Shown: one piece after another, positions 1-11,667 of the stretch | Layout of the letters: the number at the start of each line of letters is the position of its first letter | How positions within the stretch are numbered: position 1 is the stretch's first letter | Assembly (NCBI GenBank): GCA_022823305.1 | Contig: JAJDXK010000101.1 | Span: 62,001-126,000 of the forward strand | Reading direction: 5' to 3' | DNA: 64,000 nucleotides | Origin: Alphaproteobacteria bacterium | GTDB lineage: Bacteria; Pseudomonadota; Alphaproteobacteria; UBA828 | The notes under the pieces: model-generated | Database searches by the model: none | Told to the model about the DNA's origin: nothing | Seen by the model: only the letters and a program-made list of their open reading frames with translations | Translations under genes and position numbers: made by a program

Positions 1-872
1 TGCGCATCGCCCCAGTTGGTCGGGCCGGGGTTCTTCGAGCCCAGCGTGTCGTCGACCGCGAAGTCGAGCCACTGGTTCTGCGCGTACATGTGGCGCTGGA
101 TGTCGAGCTGCGTGGTCCAGCCGAACGAGCCGTGATGCTGCGCGTAGCCGTAGGGGATGGACGAATCGCGCTCGTGCATCATGCGGAAGAACGCGGTGAT
201 ATCGACCATGTCCTTGTAGGTCGTGTCGTCGGTGAACTCGAGGCGGCGGCCGTAGTCGGCCTCGAAGTCCTTGCTCAGCTGCTCGAAGAGGTCCTGCCGG
301 TAGAAGGTGCAGGAGACCGCGCAGTCGTAGGGGAAGGCGCGGATCGGCCCGCGCTCGTAATAGACGCCGCAGGCGTCGAGGTAGTTCTCGAACCAGACCG
401 AGTCACCGTAGCCCTGCGGGTCGAGCGGCAGGGTGTCGTCGACCGTGAACTGGTTGAGATCGGCGTAGAAGTCGGCGAAGGGCGAGCCGATCGGCTTGTC
501 CTGCACGTAGTTGAGTTGATAGTCGGCCTGGCCGCTCCTGAGGTCGATGCCGACCTTCTGCTGCACCGTCGGCAGGCCGTCGGTGAGGATCTCCACCTCG
601 ATGCCGGTAAGGTCGTAGAAGGCCTGGATGTTGTCGCGGATGGCGAAGGAAGGCGGCGTGTTCTCGGACATGAAGACGAGCTTCGAGCCCTCGTACTGGC
701 GCCACTTGGCGTCCTCGGACGACGAGGCGTAGACCGGCCTGCGGGTGATCACCGAGTTCATGCCGACGGCGATCGAGCCTGCGCCGAGCGCGGTCGCGAC
801 GCCGCCCCCGAGCTCGAGGAATTTGCGGCGGCTGATCGGCTTGTACAGCGCCTTCTTGGGCATAGAGAACAT
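1..872 (-). CDS. Extracellular solute-binding protein, Tat-exported (3' end outside window)
   Basis: Periplasmic substrate-binding component of an ABC importer; about 290 N-terminal residues are visible and the gene runs off the left edge. The N-terminus carries a twin-arginine signal (SRRKFLELGGG, then a hydrophobic Ala/Gly stretch), so it is probably exported folded. The mature part resembles family 1 solute-binding proteins, with a FMSENTPPSFAIRDN segment and many Tyr/Trp residues; the ligand cannot be read. The ATG at 872 follows an AGGGAGG ribosome-binding site at good spacing; a second in-frame ATG lies three codons later. Its permease and ATPase genes are presumably to the left, outside the window. 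It lies 152 bp downstream of acetoacetyl-CoA synthetase on the same strand. Confidence 0.85.
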   Translation of the reverse strand, partial: MFSMPKKALYKPISRRKFLELGGGVATALGAGSIAVGMNSVITRRPVYASSSEDAKWRQYEGSKLVFMSENTPPSFAIRDNIQAFYDLTGIEVEILTDGLPTVQQKVGIDLRSGQADYQLNYVQDKPIGSPFADFYADLNQFTVDDTLPLDPQGYGDSVWFENYLDACGVYYERGPIRAFPYDCAVSCTFYRQDLFEQLSKDFEADYGRRLEFTDDTTYKDMVDITAFFRMMHERDSSIPYGYAQHHGSFGWTTQLDIQRHMYAQNQWLDFAVDDTLGSKNPGPTNWGDA

Positions 873-962
873 GCTTGTTCCTCCCTAGCGATGTCGGACG
901 ATGGCGTCACATGAAAGGGGCGGGGAACGGTGCCTGGATTCAGGCCCCCGCCTGCGGCACGC

Positions 963-991
963 AAAGTGAACGTTCGTTAGCCTGGAGTCAA
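963..991 (-). promoter_or_regulatory. Possible promoter with embedded palindrome
   Basis: Reading leftwards, a TTGACT hexamer (991-986) is followed after 17 bp by a weak CACTTT (968-963). The 8-bp palindrome GAACGTTC (968-975) sits at the end of the spacer, a usual operator position. It would drive the solute-binding protein gene. The -10 match is poor, so this is tentative. Confidence 0.3.
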
Positions 992-1024
992 TGGCGGCGG
1001 TGCCGTGCCGGCGCGTCGCGGCGC

Positions 1025-2977
<1,953 letters not shown>

Positions 2978-3012
2978 GGCTCCTCCCGTATTTGCCGCGC
3001 TCTCATAGCAGT

Positions 3013-3052
3013 CTCCCGCACCGAACGGGAGCCCCGGGGCACCTTGAAGGTG
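3013..3052. promoter_or_regulatory. Inverted repeats in a divergent intergenic region
   Basis: Between the acetoacetyl-CoA synthetase start (2977) and mntA (3146) lie two dyads: CTCCCG-7 nt-CGGGAG (3013-3031) and CACCTT-G-AAGGTG (3040-3052). The second is a compact perfect dyad, as expected for a dimeric regulator. Neither can be assigned to a protein. Confidence 0.3.
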
Positions 3053-3145
3053 GCGAGACGGGGAGGGGAGGCATTTGCCGGTACCTTTGCTAAACTCGGA
3101 TAGGCTCCGTCGCCCTGATCGTCCTGCGAGACGAGGGAGGCCCAC

Positions 3146-3454
3146 ATGATCGCCGCCGTCGCCGAGAATGCCGCCGAAATCGAGCGCTTGTGCGGCCGGC
3201 ACCGCGTGCAGAGGCTCGCGCTCTTCGGCTCGGCAGCGACGGGCCGGCACCGCGCCGGCACGAGCGACTTCGACTTCGTGGTGGAATTTCCGTCCCTGCC
3301 GTCCGGTGCCTACGCCGATCACTTTTTCGGCCTGAAGGAGGAACTCGAGAGCCTTCTCGGCGGGCCGGTGGAACTGGTCGTGGGCTCGGCCATCAGGAAT
3401 CCGTACTTCCGGCGCTCGGTCGAGCAGACCAGCACGACGCTCTATGAGGCCTGA
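3146..3454 (+). CDS. mntA: MntA-type minimal nucleotidyltransferase (antitoxin)
   Basis: Minimal nucleotidyltransferase of 102 residues. The active-site motif is clear: GSAATG (G28-S29) followed by SDFDFVVEF, giving the two metal-binding aspartates D41 and D43. Known MntA antitoxins neutralise HepT by transferring AMP to a tyrosine of the toxin. The next gene is exactly such a HEPN partner and overlaps it by 11 bp. The ATG at 3146 follows GAGGGAGG at good spacing. The later acidic residue is Glu (in PVELVV) where many relatives have Asp; that still fits metal binding. Confidence 0.88.
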   Translation: MIAAVAENAAEIERLCGRHRVQRLALFGSAATGRHRAGTSDFDFVVEFPSLPSGAYADHFFGLKEELESLLGGPVELVVGSAIRNPYFRRSVEQTSTTLYEA

Positions 3455-3800
3455 GGCCCGAAAGTACCTTTACGACATCCAGGGCGCAGTCTCTCTGCTG
3501 ACGGACTTCACCGCCGACAGGACATTCGCCGACTACGAGCGCGACGCCATGCTGCGCGCTGCGGTGGAGCGCCAGTTCGAGGTGATCGGGGAGGCGACGG
3601 CGCAACTTGCCAAGGTCGATCAGGGGCTTGTCTCCCGCATCGGCGACTGGCGCCGGATCGTGGCCTTCCGCAACATCCTCATCCACGGCTACGCCGACGT
3701 GGACGACCGATTGGTGTGGGACGTGGTCGAGGCCAAGCTTCCGACCCTGCGCCGCGATGTCGACGCGCTGTTGAAGGAAGCGGGCATCGCGCAGCCCTGA
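3444..3800 (+). CDS. hepT: HepT-type HEPN-domain toxin (DUF86)
   Basis: Small all-helical HEPN protein of 118 residues, the predicted RNase toxin of a MntA/HepT pair. It contains FRNILIHGY, the RX4HXY motif of this family: R76 and H81 are the predicted RNase residues, and Y83 is the position AMPylated by MntA in characterised systems. The overlap of 11 bp with mntA implies coupled translation. Antitoxin first, toxin second is a common layout. The motif is intact, so the toxin looks potentially active; activity is inferred. Confidence 0.88.
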   Translation: MRPEARKYLYDIQGAVSLLTDFTADRTFADYERDAMLRAAVERQFEVIGEATAQLAKVDQGLVSRIGDWRRIVAFRNILIHGYADVDDRLVWDVVEAKLPTLRRDVDALLKEAGIAQP

Positions 3801-3845
3801 ACACCGTCTGCCCCAGCGCCCATTGACGGGCGGCGATAATTCCTG

Positions 3846-3874
3846 TTGAAAGCGGACTGGAATCGTCCTATATC
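3846..3874 (+). promoter_or_regulatory. Sigma70-like promoter of the SUF operon
   Basis: TTGAAA (3846-3851), a 17-bp spacer and TATATC (3869-3874) form the best sigma70-like promoter noticed in the window. It lies about 55 bp upstream of the Rrf2 regulator, the first SUF gene. Rrf2 regulators of SUF operons commonly repress their own promoter, so their operator is expected around these positions; I could not define it with confidence. Confidence 0.6.
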
Positions 3875-3928
3875 CCCTTCGCACGCGCCGCCCGGCGCGG
3901 GCAGGGGGACGGCGAGAGGGGTGCCAGC

Positions 3929-4386
3929 ATGATCCGTGTCAGCCGCATGGCCGACTATGGCGTCGTGGCCATGACCCACATCGCGCGCGAGCCTGACGCC
4001 CGGCACACCGCGACGAGCATCGCGGCGCGCACCGGCGTGCCCCGGCCGAGCGCGAGCAAGCTCCTGAAACAGCTGGCGAAGGCCGGCATCCTGACCTCCC
4101 ACCGGGGGGCCAAGGGCGGCTATTCGCTGAGCCGAGCGCCGGAGCAGGTCTCGGTGGCGGCGCTGGTCGCCGCGGTGGACGGGCCGATCTCGCTCGCCGA
4201 CTGCCTCGACGGCCCCTCGGGCATCTGCGAGCTGGAGAGCTTCTGCTCGGTGCGCGGCCCCTGGCAGAAGATCAGCGACGCCATCCGCGTCGCGCTGGAG
4301 GAGGTCACGCTCGCCGACATGGCACAGGCGGCGGGCGCAAGCGGCTGGCCCACGCCGGCACAGACCGATGACCGGGAGCACGCATC

Positions 4387-4390
<4 letters not shown>
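3929..4390 (+). CDS. Rrf2-family Fe-S-responsive regulator of the SUF operon
   Basis: Rrf2/IscR-like transcription factor of 153 residues. The N-terminal winged helix reads [10 protein letters not shown], then recognition-helix region [17 protein letters not shown], then GAKGGYSL in the wing. Three cysteines, C92, C100 and C106, lie where IscR-type proteins bind a cluster; the first spacing is C-x7-C rather than the C-x5-C of Escherichia coli IscR, as in SUF-associated relatives. It is the first gene after a sigma70-like promoter and its TGA overlaps the sufB ATG, so it probably autoregulates the whole operon in response to Fe-S status. The ligand state is inferred from the family. Confidence 0.92.
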
Positions 4391-5856
<1,466 letters not shown>

Positions 5857-5910
5857 CGCGCTGCAACACACCCGGTTCAACGCCACATTCGGAAGAGCAG
5901 ACGCGAGACC

Positions 5911-6669
5911 ATGTTGAAGATCGACAACCTGCACGCGAGCGTGGACGGCAAGCCGATCCTGAACGGCCTCGACCTCGAGGTGCACGCGGGCGAGGTGCAC
6001 GCGGTGATGGGGCCCAACGGCTCGGGCAAGAGCACGCTCGCCTACGTGATCGCGGGCCGCGAGGGCTACGAGGTGACCGACGGCTCGGTGACGTACCGGA
6101 GCGAGGACCTGCTCGCCATGAGCGTGGAGGACCGCGCCAAGAGCGGCGTCTTCCTCGCCTTCCAGTACCCGGTGGAGATCCCGGGCGTGGGCAGCGCCAC
6201 CTTCCTCAAGACGGCGGTGAATGCCGCCCGCAAGCATCGCGGCGAGAAGGAATACGACGCGATGGAGTTCCTCAGGCTCGTCAAGGAGAAGCGCGCGGCG
6301 CTGGGCATCGACGACGGGATGATGCGGCGCGCGCTCAACGTCGGCTTCTCCGGCGGCGAGAAGAAGCGCAACGAGATGCTGCAGATGGCGCTGCTGGAGC
6401 CCGCGCTCGCGGTCCTCGACGAGACCGATTCCGGCCTCGACATCGACGCGCTCAAGGTGGTCGCCGACGGCATCAACGCCCTGCGCGGGCCGGAGCGGGC
6501 CATGCTGGTCATCACCCACTACCAGCGGCTGCTCGACCACGTGGTGCCCGACCGGGTCCACGTGCTCGCCCAGGGCCGCATCGTCCGCTCCGGCGGCAGC
6601 GGGCTCGCGCACGAGCTGGAGCGGAGCGGCTACGCCGGCCTCGGGCTCGAGCCGAGCGCGGCGGCCTGA
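5911..6669 (+). CDS. sufC: Fe-S cluster assembly ATPase SufC
   Basis: ABC-type ATPase of 252 residues that drives conformational change of the SufBCD scaffold; soluble, not a transporter. Walker A is GPNGSGKST (34-42), the signature is FSGGEKKR (around 146-153) and Walker B ends LAVLDETDSGLD with the catalytic Glu at about 171, all characteristic of SufC. The ATG at 5911 has a plausible AGACGCGAG leader but no strong ribosome-binding site. sufD starts 16 bp after its stop. Confidence 0.97.
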   Translation: MLKIDNLHASVDGKPILNGLDLEVHAGEVHAVMGPNGSGKSTLAYVIAGREGYEVTDGSVTYRSEDLLAMSVEDRAKSGVFLAFQYPVEIPGVGSATFLKTAVNAARKHRGEKEYDAMEFLRLVKEKRAALGIDDGMMRRALNVGFSGGEKKRNEMLQMALLEPALAVLDETDSGLDIDALKVVADGINALRGPERAMLVITHYQRLLDHVVPDRVHVLAQGRIVRSGGSGLAHELERSGYAGLGLEPSAAA

Positions 6670-6685
6670 ACGGCTGAACCCGGCC

Positions 6686-7999
6686 ATGCCCGCACCGCGC
6701 ACGATCCCCTTCGACTACCCCGCGCCCAAAGCAGGCGCGGCGGCGGCGCTGCCGGGGGCAGGGCTCCCGTGGCTCGATGCGCTCCGCGCCGAAGGCCGGC
6801 AACTGAGCGCGGACGGCCTGCCCGGCACCCGCATGGAGGCCTGGAAGTACACCAGCCTCGCCCCGCTCGCCGCGCTGGCCTTTCCGCCGCCCGGGGAGCC
6901 GGTCGCGGAGGCCGAACCCGGCGCGGGCGCCTTCGACACCATTGGCGGGCCGGCGCTTGCCTTCGTCAACGGGCGGCTCGATGCGCGCCATTCGCGGCTG
7001 GACACCCTGCCGGCAGGGTTGCGCGTGCGCGGGCTGGCCCAGGCCCTCTCGGACGATCCGGCGCAGGTGGAAGGGCTGATCGGCGACACGGTGCCGAACG
7101 GCGACCCCATGGCCGCCTTCAACGCGGCCTTCGCGGCGGACGGCTGCATCGTCGAGACCGCGCCGGGCGCCGTGGTGGACGAGCCGCTCCGGCTCCGCTT
7201 CGCGGCCGCGCCGGGAAGCGGGCCGCTCGCCTGGCACCCGCGCGTCGTCGTGCGCCTCGGCGCCGGCAGCCGGCTTGCGCTGATCGAGAGCCACGAGGGG
7301 CTGGCGGGCGAGGCGACCTGGTCCAACCCGCTGGTGGACGTGGGCATCGGCGCGGGCGCGGCGCTCAGCCACGTCAAGCTGCAGGCCGAGGGCGCGGGCG
7401 CCTACCACACGGCGCTGACCAGGACGGCGCTCGCCGCAGACGCGCGCTACGAGAGCCACCTGCTCGCGCTCGGCGCCCGCCTCGCGCGCCACGAGATCCA
7501 CATTCGCTTCGACGGCGAAGGCGCGCGCTGCCTGCTGCACGGCGGCTACATGGCGCGCGGCAGCCAGCACGTGGACAACACCACGGTGATCGACCACCGC
7601 GTGCCGCACTGCGAGAGCCGCGAGGTCTACAAGGGCGTGCTGGACGACACCGCGCGCGGCGTCTTCCAGGGCCGGATCGTCGTGCACAGGGACGCGCAGA
7701 AGACCGACGGCCACCAGCTCAACCGCACGCTGCTGCTCTCGCCGAAGGCCGAGATCGATACCAAGCCCGAGCTCGAGATCTACGCCGACGACGTGAAGTG
7801 CAGCCACGGGGCGACGGCGGGCGAGCCCGAGGCCGACCAGCTCTTCTACCTGCGCTCGCGCGGCCTCGACCTGCGCACCGCGCGGGCGCTCATCGTCGAG
7901 GGCTTCATGAACGAGCTTCTGGAGGCGGTGGGCCACGAGGGCGCGCGGGCGGTGCTGCTGGCGCAGGTGGCCGCCTGGATCGGGGAAGCCCGCCCGTGA
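6686..7999 (+). CDS. sufD: Fe-S cluster assembly protein SufD
   Basis: SufD, 437 residues, a SufB paralogue that partners SufB and SufC in the scaffold complex. Diagnostic segments are GTRMEAWKYTSL near the N-terminus, the beta-helix part with DNTTVIDHRVPHCESRE, and the C-terminal KCSHGATAGEPEADQLFYL segment carrying the conserved histidine used in cluster formation. Its TGA overlaps the GTG start of sufS (GTGA), so the two are translationally coupled. Confidence 0.96.
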   Translation: MPAPRTIPFDYPAPKAGAAAALPGAGLPWLDALRAEGRQLSADGLPGTRMEAWKYTSLAPLAALAFPPPGEPVAEAEPGAGAFDTIGGPALAFVNGRLDARHSRLDTLPAGLRVRGLAQALSDDPAQVEGLIGDTVPNGDPMAAFNAAFAADGCIVETAPGAVVDEPLRLRFAAAPGSGPLAWHPRVVVRLGAGSRLALIESHEGLAGEATWSNPLVDVGIGAGAALSHVKLQAEGAGAYHTALTRTALAADARYESHLLALGARLARHEIHIRFDGEGARCLLHGGYMARGSQHVDNTTVIDHRVPHCESREVYKGVLDDTARGVFQGRIVVHRDAQKTDGHQLNRTLLLSPKAEIDTKPELEIYADDVKCSHGATAGEPEADQLFYLRSRGLDLRTARALIVEGFMNELLEAVGHEGARAVLLAQVAAWIGEARP

Positions 8000-9261
8000 A
8001 CACCGCTGTGAGCACTGCCCCTGCCGGGAACCTCGCCGCCCCTTCGTTCGACGTGGAGCGCGCGCGCGCCGACTTTCCGATCCTCTCGCGCAGCGTCCAC
8101 GGCAAGCCGCTGGCCTTCCTCGACAGCGGCGCGAGCGCGCAGAAGCCGCGCCAGGTGATCGACGCCATTTCGCGCTGCTACGAGGCCGAGTACGCCAACA
8201 TCCACCGCGGCGTCTACGAGCTGAGCGCCAGGGCCACGGAGGCCTACGAGGGCGCGCGCGTGCGCGTGCAGCAGTTCGTCAACGCCCGCTCGGCGAGCGA
8301 GATCGTCTTCACCAAGGGCGCGACCGAGGCGATCAACCTGGTCGCCGCGAGCTGGGGCGGGACGTTCCTGGGCGAAGGCGACGAGGTCGTGCTCTCGGTG
8401 CTGGAGCACCACGCCAACATCGTGCCGTGGCAGCTCCTGCGCGAGCGCACCGGCATCGTGCTCAAGGTGGTGCCGACGGACGAGACGGGCGCCTTCCCCC
8501 TCGACGCCTGCGAGGCGCTGGTGGGGCCGCGCACGAAGCTGGTGGCGCTCACTCACGTCTCCAACGTGCTCGGCACCGTGGTGCCGGTGGCCGAGGTCGT
8601 GCGCATCGCCCATGCCCACGACGCGCTGGTCCTGATCGACGGCGCCCAGGGCATCGTCCACCAGCCCGTGGACGTGCAGGCGCTGGACGTGGACTTCTAC
8701 TGCTTCTCCGGCCACAAGCTCTACGGGCCGAGCGGCATCGGCGTGCTCTACGGCAGGGAGGCGCTGCTCCGTGCCATGCCGCCCTGGCAGGGCGGCGGCG
8801 ACATGATCGAGCGCGTGACCTTCGAGCGCACCACCTTCGCCCCGCCGCCGGCGCGCTTCGAGGCCGGCACGCCTCCCATCGCCGCCGCCGCGGGGTTGCA
8901 CGCCGCGCTCGACTACGTGGCCTCCCTGGACGCCGCCGCCGTTGCCGCCCACGAGCACGACCTGCTGGCCTATGCGAGCGAGCGGCTCGGCGCGCTGAAC
9001 AGCATTCGCCTCTATGGCACGGCGCCGGAGAAGGCGGCCATCGTCTCCTTCACCATGGATGACGTACACCCGCACGACATCGGCACCATCCTCGACCGCG
9101 CCGGCGTCGCGGTGCGCGTGGGCCATCACTGCGCCCAGCCGCTGATGGACCACTTCGACATCGCCGGCACGGTGCGGGCGTCCTTCGGCCTCTACAACAC
9201 GCGCGCCGACATCGACCGCCTGATCGACGGACTCGACGAGGTGCGGGAGATCTTCGCCTGA
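7996..9261 (+). CDS. sufS: Cysteine desulfurase SufS
   Basis: PLP-dependent group II cysteine desulfurase, 421 residues, releasing sulfur from cysteine for cluster building. The PLP lysine is K241 in FSGHKLYGPSGIG and the catalytic cysteine is C379 in RVGHHCAQP. The early DSGASAQKP and NIHRGVYELS segments are typical of SufS. The chosen GTG at 7996 overlaps the sufD stop; an internal GTG five codons later is possible. The following gene encodes SufU, the expected persulfide acceptor, overlapping by one base (TGATG). Confidence 0.96.
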   Translation: MNTAVSTAPAGNLAAPSFDVERARADFPILSRSVHGKPLAFLDSGASAQKPRQVIDAISRCYEAEYANIHRGVYELSARATEAYEGARVRVQQFVNARSASEIVFTKGATEAINLVAASWGGTFLGEGDEVVLSVLEHHANIVPWQLLRERTGIVLKVVPTDETGAFPLDACEALVGPRTKLVALTHVSNVLGTVVPVAEVVRIAHAHDALVLIDGAQGIVHQPVDVQALDVDFYCFSGHKLYGPSGIGVLYGREALLRAMPPWQGGGDMIERVTFERTTFAPPPARFEAGTPPIAAAAGLHAALDYVASLDAAAVAAHEHDLLAYASERLGALNSIRLYGTAPEKAAIVSFTMDDVHPHDIGTILDRAGVAVRVGHHCAQPLMDHFDIAGTVRASFGLYNTRADIDRLIDGLDEVREIFA

Positions 9262-9722
9262 TGTCCGAGCTGCGCGACCTCTACCAGGAGGTGATCCTCG
9301 ATCACGGCAAGTCGCCGCGAAACTTCGGCAGACCGCCCGCGGTGACCGGCGAATCCCACGGCCACAACCCGCTCTGCGGCGACACGGTGACGATCTATCT
9401 CGAAGTCGCCGACGGCGTGGTCACGGACATCGGCTTCGAGGGGCGGGGCTGCGCCATCTCGATGGCGTCCGCCTCGATGATGACCGAGATGCTGCGCGGC
9501 AAGTCGGTGGACGAGGTGCAGACGATGTTCACCCAGTTCCACGCCCTGGTGGCGCCGGCGGAGCCTGCCTGCGAGGCGGACTTCGAGGCGCCCGACCTCG
9601 ACAAGCTGATCGTGCTCGCCGGCGTGCGCGAGTTCCCGATGCGGGTCAAGTGTGCCACCCTTGCCTGGCACACGATGAAGGCTGCGCTCGAGGGCGAGGC
9701 CGAAGAGGTGACCACGGAATGA
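9261..9722 (+). CDS. sufU: SufU-type sulfur acceptor / NifU-like scaffold
   Basis: NifU N-terminal family protein of 153 residues. Ligand residues C39 (PLCGD), D41, C64 (GRGCAIS) and C131 (RVKCATL) are present. The roughly 20-residue extra stretch between the second and third cysteine, including FHALVAPAEP, identifies SufU rather than IscU. In characterised systems SufU binds zinc and takes persulfide from SufS, replacing SufE. No sufE is seen in this operon, which supports that role. It overlaps sufS by one base and the next gene by four. Confidence 0.92.
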   Translation: MSELRDLYQEVILDHGKSPRNFGRPPAVTGESHGHNPLCGDTVTIYLEVADGVVTDIGFEGRGCAISMASASMMTEMLRGKSVDEVQTMFTQFHALVAPAEPACEADFEAPDLDKLIVLAGVREFPMRVKCATLAWHTMKAALEGEAEEVTTE

Positions 9723-10258
9723 TGAACCTGTTCCGCAGGAAGCGCCCGCCCGAGCCGCAGCCCGAGGCCGCCCCGACAGCCGAGCCGGCTGCGCCCGCGC
9801 CGCCGCCGCCCGCGCCCTCCTACGAGGCCTGGTCGCCGGCGGGCGGCGTGGACCCCATGGGCCCGCCCGGGGGCGAGCTCATGCCGCAGCTGGTCGAGGC
9901 CGCGCCCGAGGTGGCCGACACCCTGCCGCCGCCGCCGGGCGTGCCGGCCGACCATCCGCTCGCGGGCCAGCTCGTGCGTGCGCTCAGCTCGGTCTACGAC
10001 CCGGAGATCCCGGTGGACATCTACCAGCTCGGCCTGGTCTACGATGTCACCTTGAACGAGGCCAATGACGCGCACATATGCATGACCCTGACGACGCCCG
10101 GCTGCCCGGTCGCCGGCAGCATGCCGGGCATGGTCGAGCATGCGGTGGCGAGCATGGTCGACGGCATCGGCGAGGTCGAGGTGGAGCTGGTGTGGGACCC
10201 GCCCTGGAACCCCGACATGATGTCGGAGGCGGCCCAGCTCGAGCTCGGCTTCATGTAG
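9719..10258 (+). CDS. SufT-like DUF59/MIP18 Fe-S assembly factor with Pro-rich N-terminus
   Basis: Protein of 179 residues. The C-terminal half (about 80-179) is a DUF59/MIP18 domain, with YDPEIPVDIYQLGLVYDV and TTPGCPVAGSMPG containing the conserved cysteine C129. Family members such as SufT assist Fe-S maturation of client proteins. The first 75 residues are a low-complexity Pro/Ala/Glu tail beginning MMNLFRRK, longer than in typical SufT, possibly a flexible tether. The start is one of two adjacent ATGs (9719, 9722) overlapping the sufU stop. Confidence 0.88.
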   Translation: MMNLFRRKRPPEPQPEAAPTAEPAAPAPPPPAPSYEAWSPAGGVDPMGPPGGELMPQLVEAAPEVADTLPPPPGVPADHPLAGQLVRALSSVYDPEIPVDIYQLGLVYDVTLNEANDAHICMTLTTPGCPVAGSMPGMVEHAVASMVDGIGEVEVELVWDPPWNPDMMSEAAQLELGFM

Positions 10259-10291
10259 ACGCAGACGCAGAGAGCAGCGCGGACGATCGCG

Positions 10292-10636
10292 ATGAACGAC
10301 ATTCTCACCATCACCGAGCGCGCCGCGGCGCGCATCGAGCACCTGATGGCGCTCAGGCCCGATGACGCGGAGCCCGCCGTCGGCATCAAGATCGGCGTCA
10401 GGAACGCCGGCTGCTCCGGCATGTCCTACACCATGGACTATGCCGAGGAGGTGCCGCCCGCCGCCGAGGTGATCAGCCAGCGCGGCGTGACGGTGGTGGT
10501 CGACCCGGCCGCGGTGATGTTCCTGATCGGCACCGAGCTCGACTTCAGCGAGGACAAGCTCAGCGCCACCTTCGTCTTCAACAATCCCAACGTCACCAGC
10601 ACCTGCGGCTGCGGCGAGAGCTTCGCCGTCAGCTGA
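10292..10636 (+). CDS. sufA: A-type Fe-S carrier SufA (HesB/IscA family)
   Basis: A-type carrier of 114 residues that receives clusters from SufBCD and passes them to apoproteins. The three ligand cysteines are visible: C41 in NAGCSGMSY, and C105 and C107 in TCGCGESF. ATG at 10292 lies 33 bp after the DUF59 gene. It is the last gene of the SUF operon; tRNA-Pro on the opposite strand follows. IscA, ErpA and SufA cannot be separated securely by reading; operon context favours SufA. Confidence 0.93.
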   Translation: MNDILTITERAAARIEHLMALRPDDAEPAVGIKIGVRNAGCSGMSYTMDYAEEVPPAAEVISQRGVTVVVDPAAVMFLIGTELDFSEDKLSATFVFNNPNVTSTCGCGESFAVS

Positions 10637-10659
10637 GGCGCGCCTTCAACGCCGGATGC

Positions 10660-10736
10660 TGGTCGGGGTGGCCGGATTTGAACCGGCGACCCTCTGCTCC
10701 CAAAGCAGATGCGCTACCTGGCTGCGCCACACCCCG
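10660..10736 (-). tRNA. tRNA-Pro (anticodon TGG)
   Basis: Read on the minus strand, the acceptor arm pairs CGGGGTG (10736-10730) with CACCCCG (10670-10664). The anticodon stem CTGC/GCAG encloses loop TTTGGGA with anticodon TGG. A GGTTCAAATC T-loop is present and the 3' end has an encoded CCA (77 nt in total). It lies between sufA and the DUF502 gene. Confidence 0.96.
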
Positions 10737-10802
10737 TACCGGCCGGGATTTCCAGGCCCCTCATAGTCGCCGTTGCGACGTGCCGCAAGCGGCTCGGCGC
10801 CG

Positions 10803-11528
10803 CTAAGCCTCCTTGCGCTCGGCCTTCGCCTCGGAGCGCTCGGCCTCGGGCGCCGGGCGCCTCTCGCCGGCGGTGGTGTCGGGCGGGCTGACGATGCCGC
10901 CGGAGATCACCAGCTTCACCCCTTCCTCCACGCTCATGTCCAGCGGGATGCAGTCCTTGCGTGGGAGGAAGAGGAGAAAGCCCGAGGTCGGGTTCGGCGT
11001 GGTGGGCAGGAACACGTTGACCATCTCCTCCTCCATCACCCGCTGCACCTCGCCCCTGGTGGAGCTGGTGACGAAGCCGATGACCCAGATGCCGCGCCGC
11101 GGGTACTCGATCAGCACCACCTCGCGGAAGGCGTTGGCCGACTGCGCCAGCACCGCGTCGAAGATCTGCTTGAGCACGCCGTAGACGGTCCGCACCACCG
11201 GCACGCGCGAGACCAGGCGGTCGCCGAAGCGGACCAGGAAGCGCCCGGCCACGTTGGTCACGAAGGCGCCGATCAGCGTGACCAGGATGAAGGCGATGAT
11301 GATGCCGACGCCCGGCACGGTGGTCCCGAGAATCTCCGAGGGGTTGTAGGCGTCGGGGATGAGGGGGACGACCGCGCGGTCGAAGAGGTCGACCACCAGC
11401 CACATCAGCCACGCGGTGATGCCGATGGGCGCGGTGACCACGATCCCGGTGAGGAAGTAGGTCCTCAGCCGCGCCACGAGGCCGCGCCTGGGCGGCGGCT
11501 GGATGAGGCGGGGCTGTTCCGTGTTCAT
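10803..11528 (-). CDS. DUF502 family membrane protein
   Basis: Inner-membrane protein of 241 residues. Two hydrophobic segments (about 23-52, TYFLTGIVVTAPIGITAWL, and about 70-95, VPGVGIIIAFILVTLIGAF) are followed by the conserved DUF502 core with VPVVRTVYGVLKQI and VFLPTTPNPTSGFLLFLP. The tail beyond residue 215 is charged and low in complexity (PEAERSEAKAERKEA). Function is unknown; related proteins are linked to membrane trafficking only by weak evidence. It is transcribed towards the tRNA-Pro gene. Confidence 0.85.
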   Translation of the reverse strand: MNTEQPRLIQPPPRRGLVARLRTYFLTGIVVTAPIGITAWLMWLVVDLFDRAVVPLIPDAYNPSEILGTTVPGVGIIIAFILVTLIGAFVTNVAGRFLVRFGDRLVSRVPVVRTVYGVLKQIFDAVLAQSANAFREVVLIEYPRRGIWVIGFVTSSTRGEVQRVMEEEMVNVFLPTTPNPTSGFLLFLPRKDCIPLDMSVEEGVKLVISGGIVSPPDTTAGERRPAPEAERSEAKAERKEA

Positions 11529-11667
11529 CGCGTGCGATCAGGCCTCTCGGGGCGATCGACCCTGACCCTCAGGATCGGCCGATTCCGCTCGTGGCGATCC
11601 CTCCGCGCCCGTCGCCCGTCGCGGCAGGGCAGGGGGCATTGTACGGCAACCGCGCGGGCGGTGCCGC

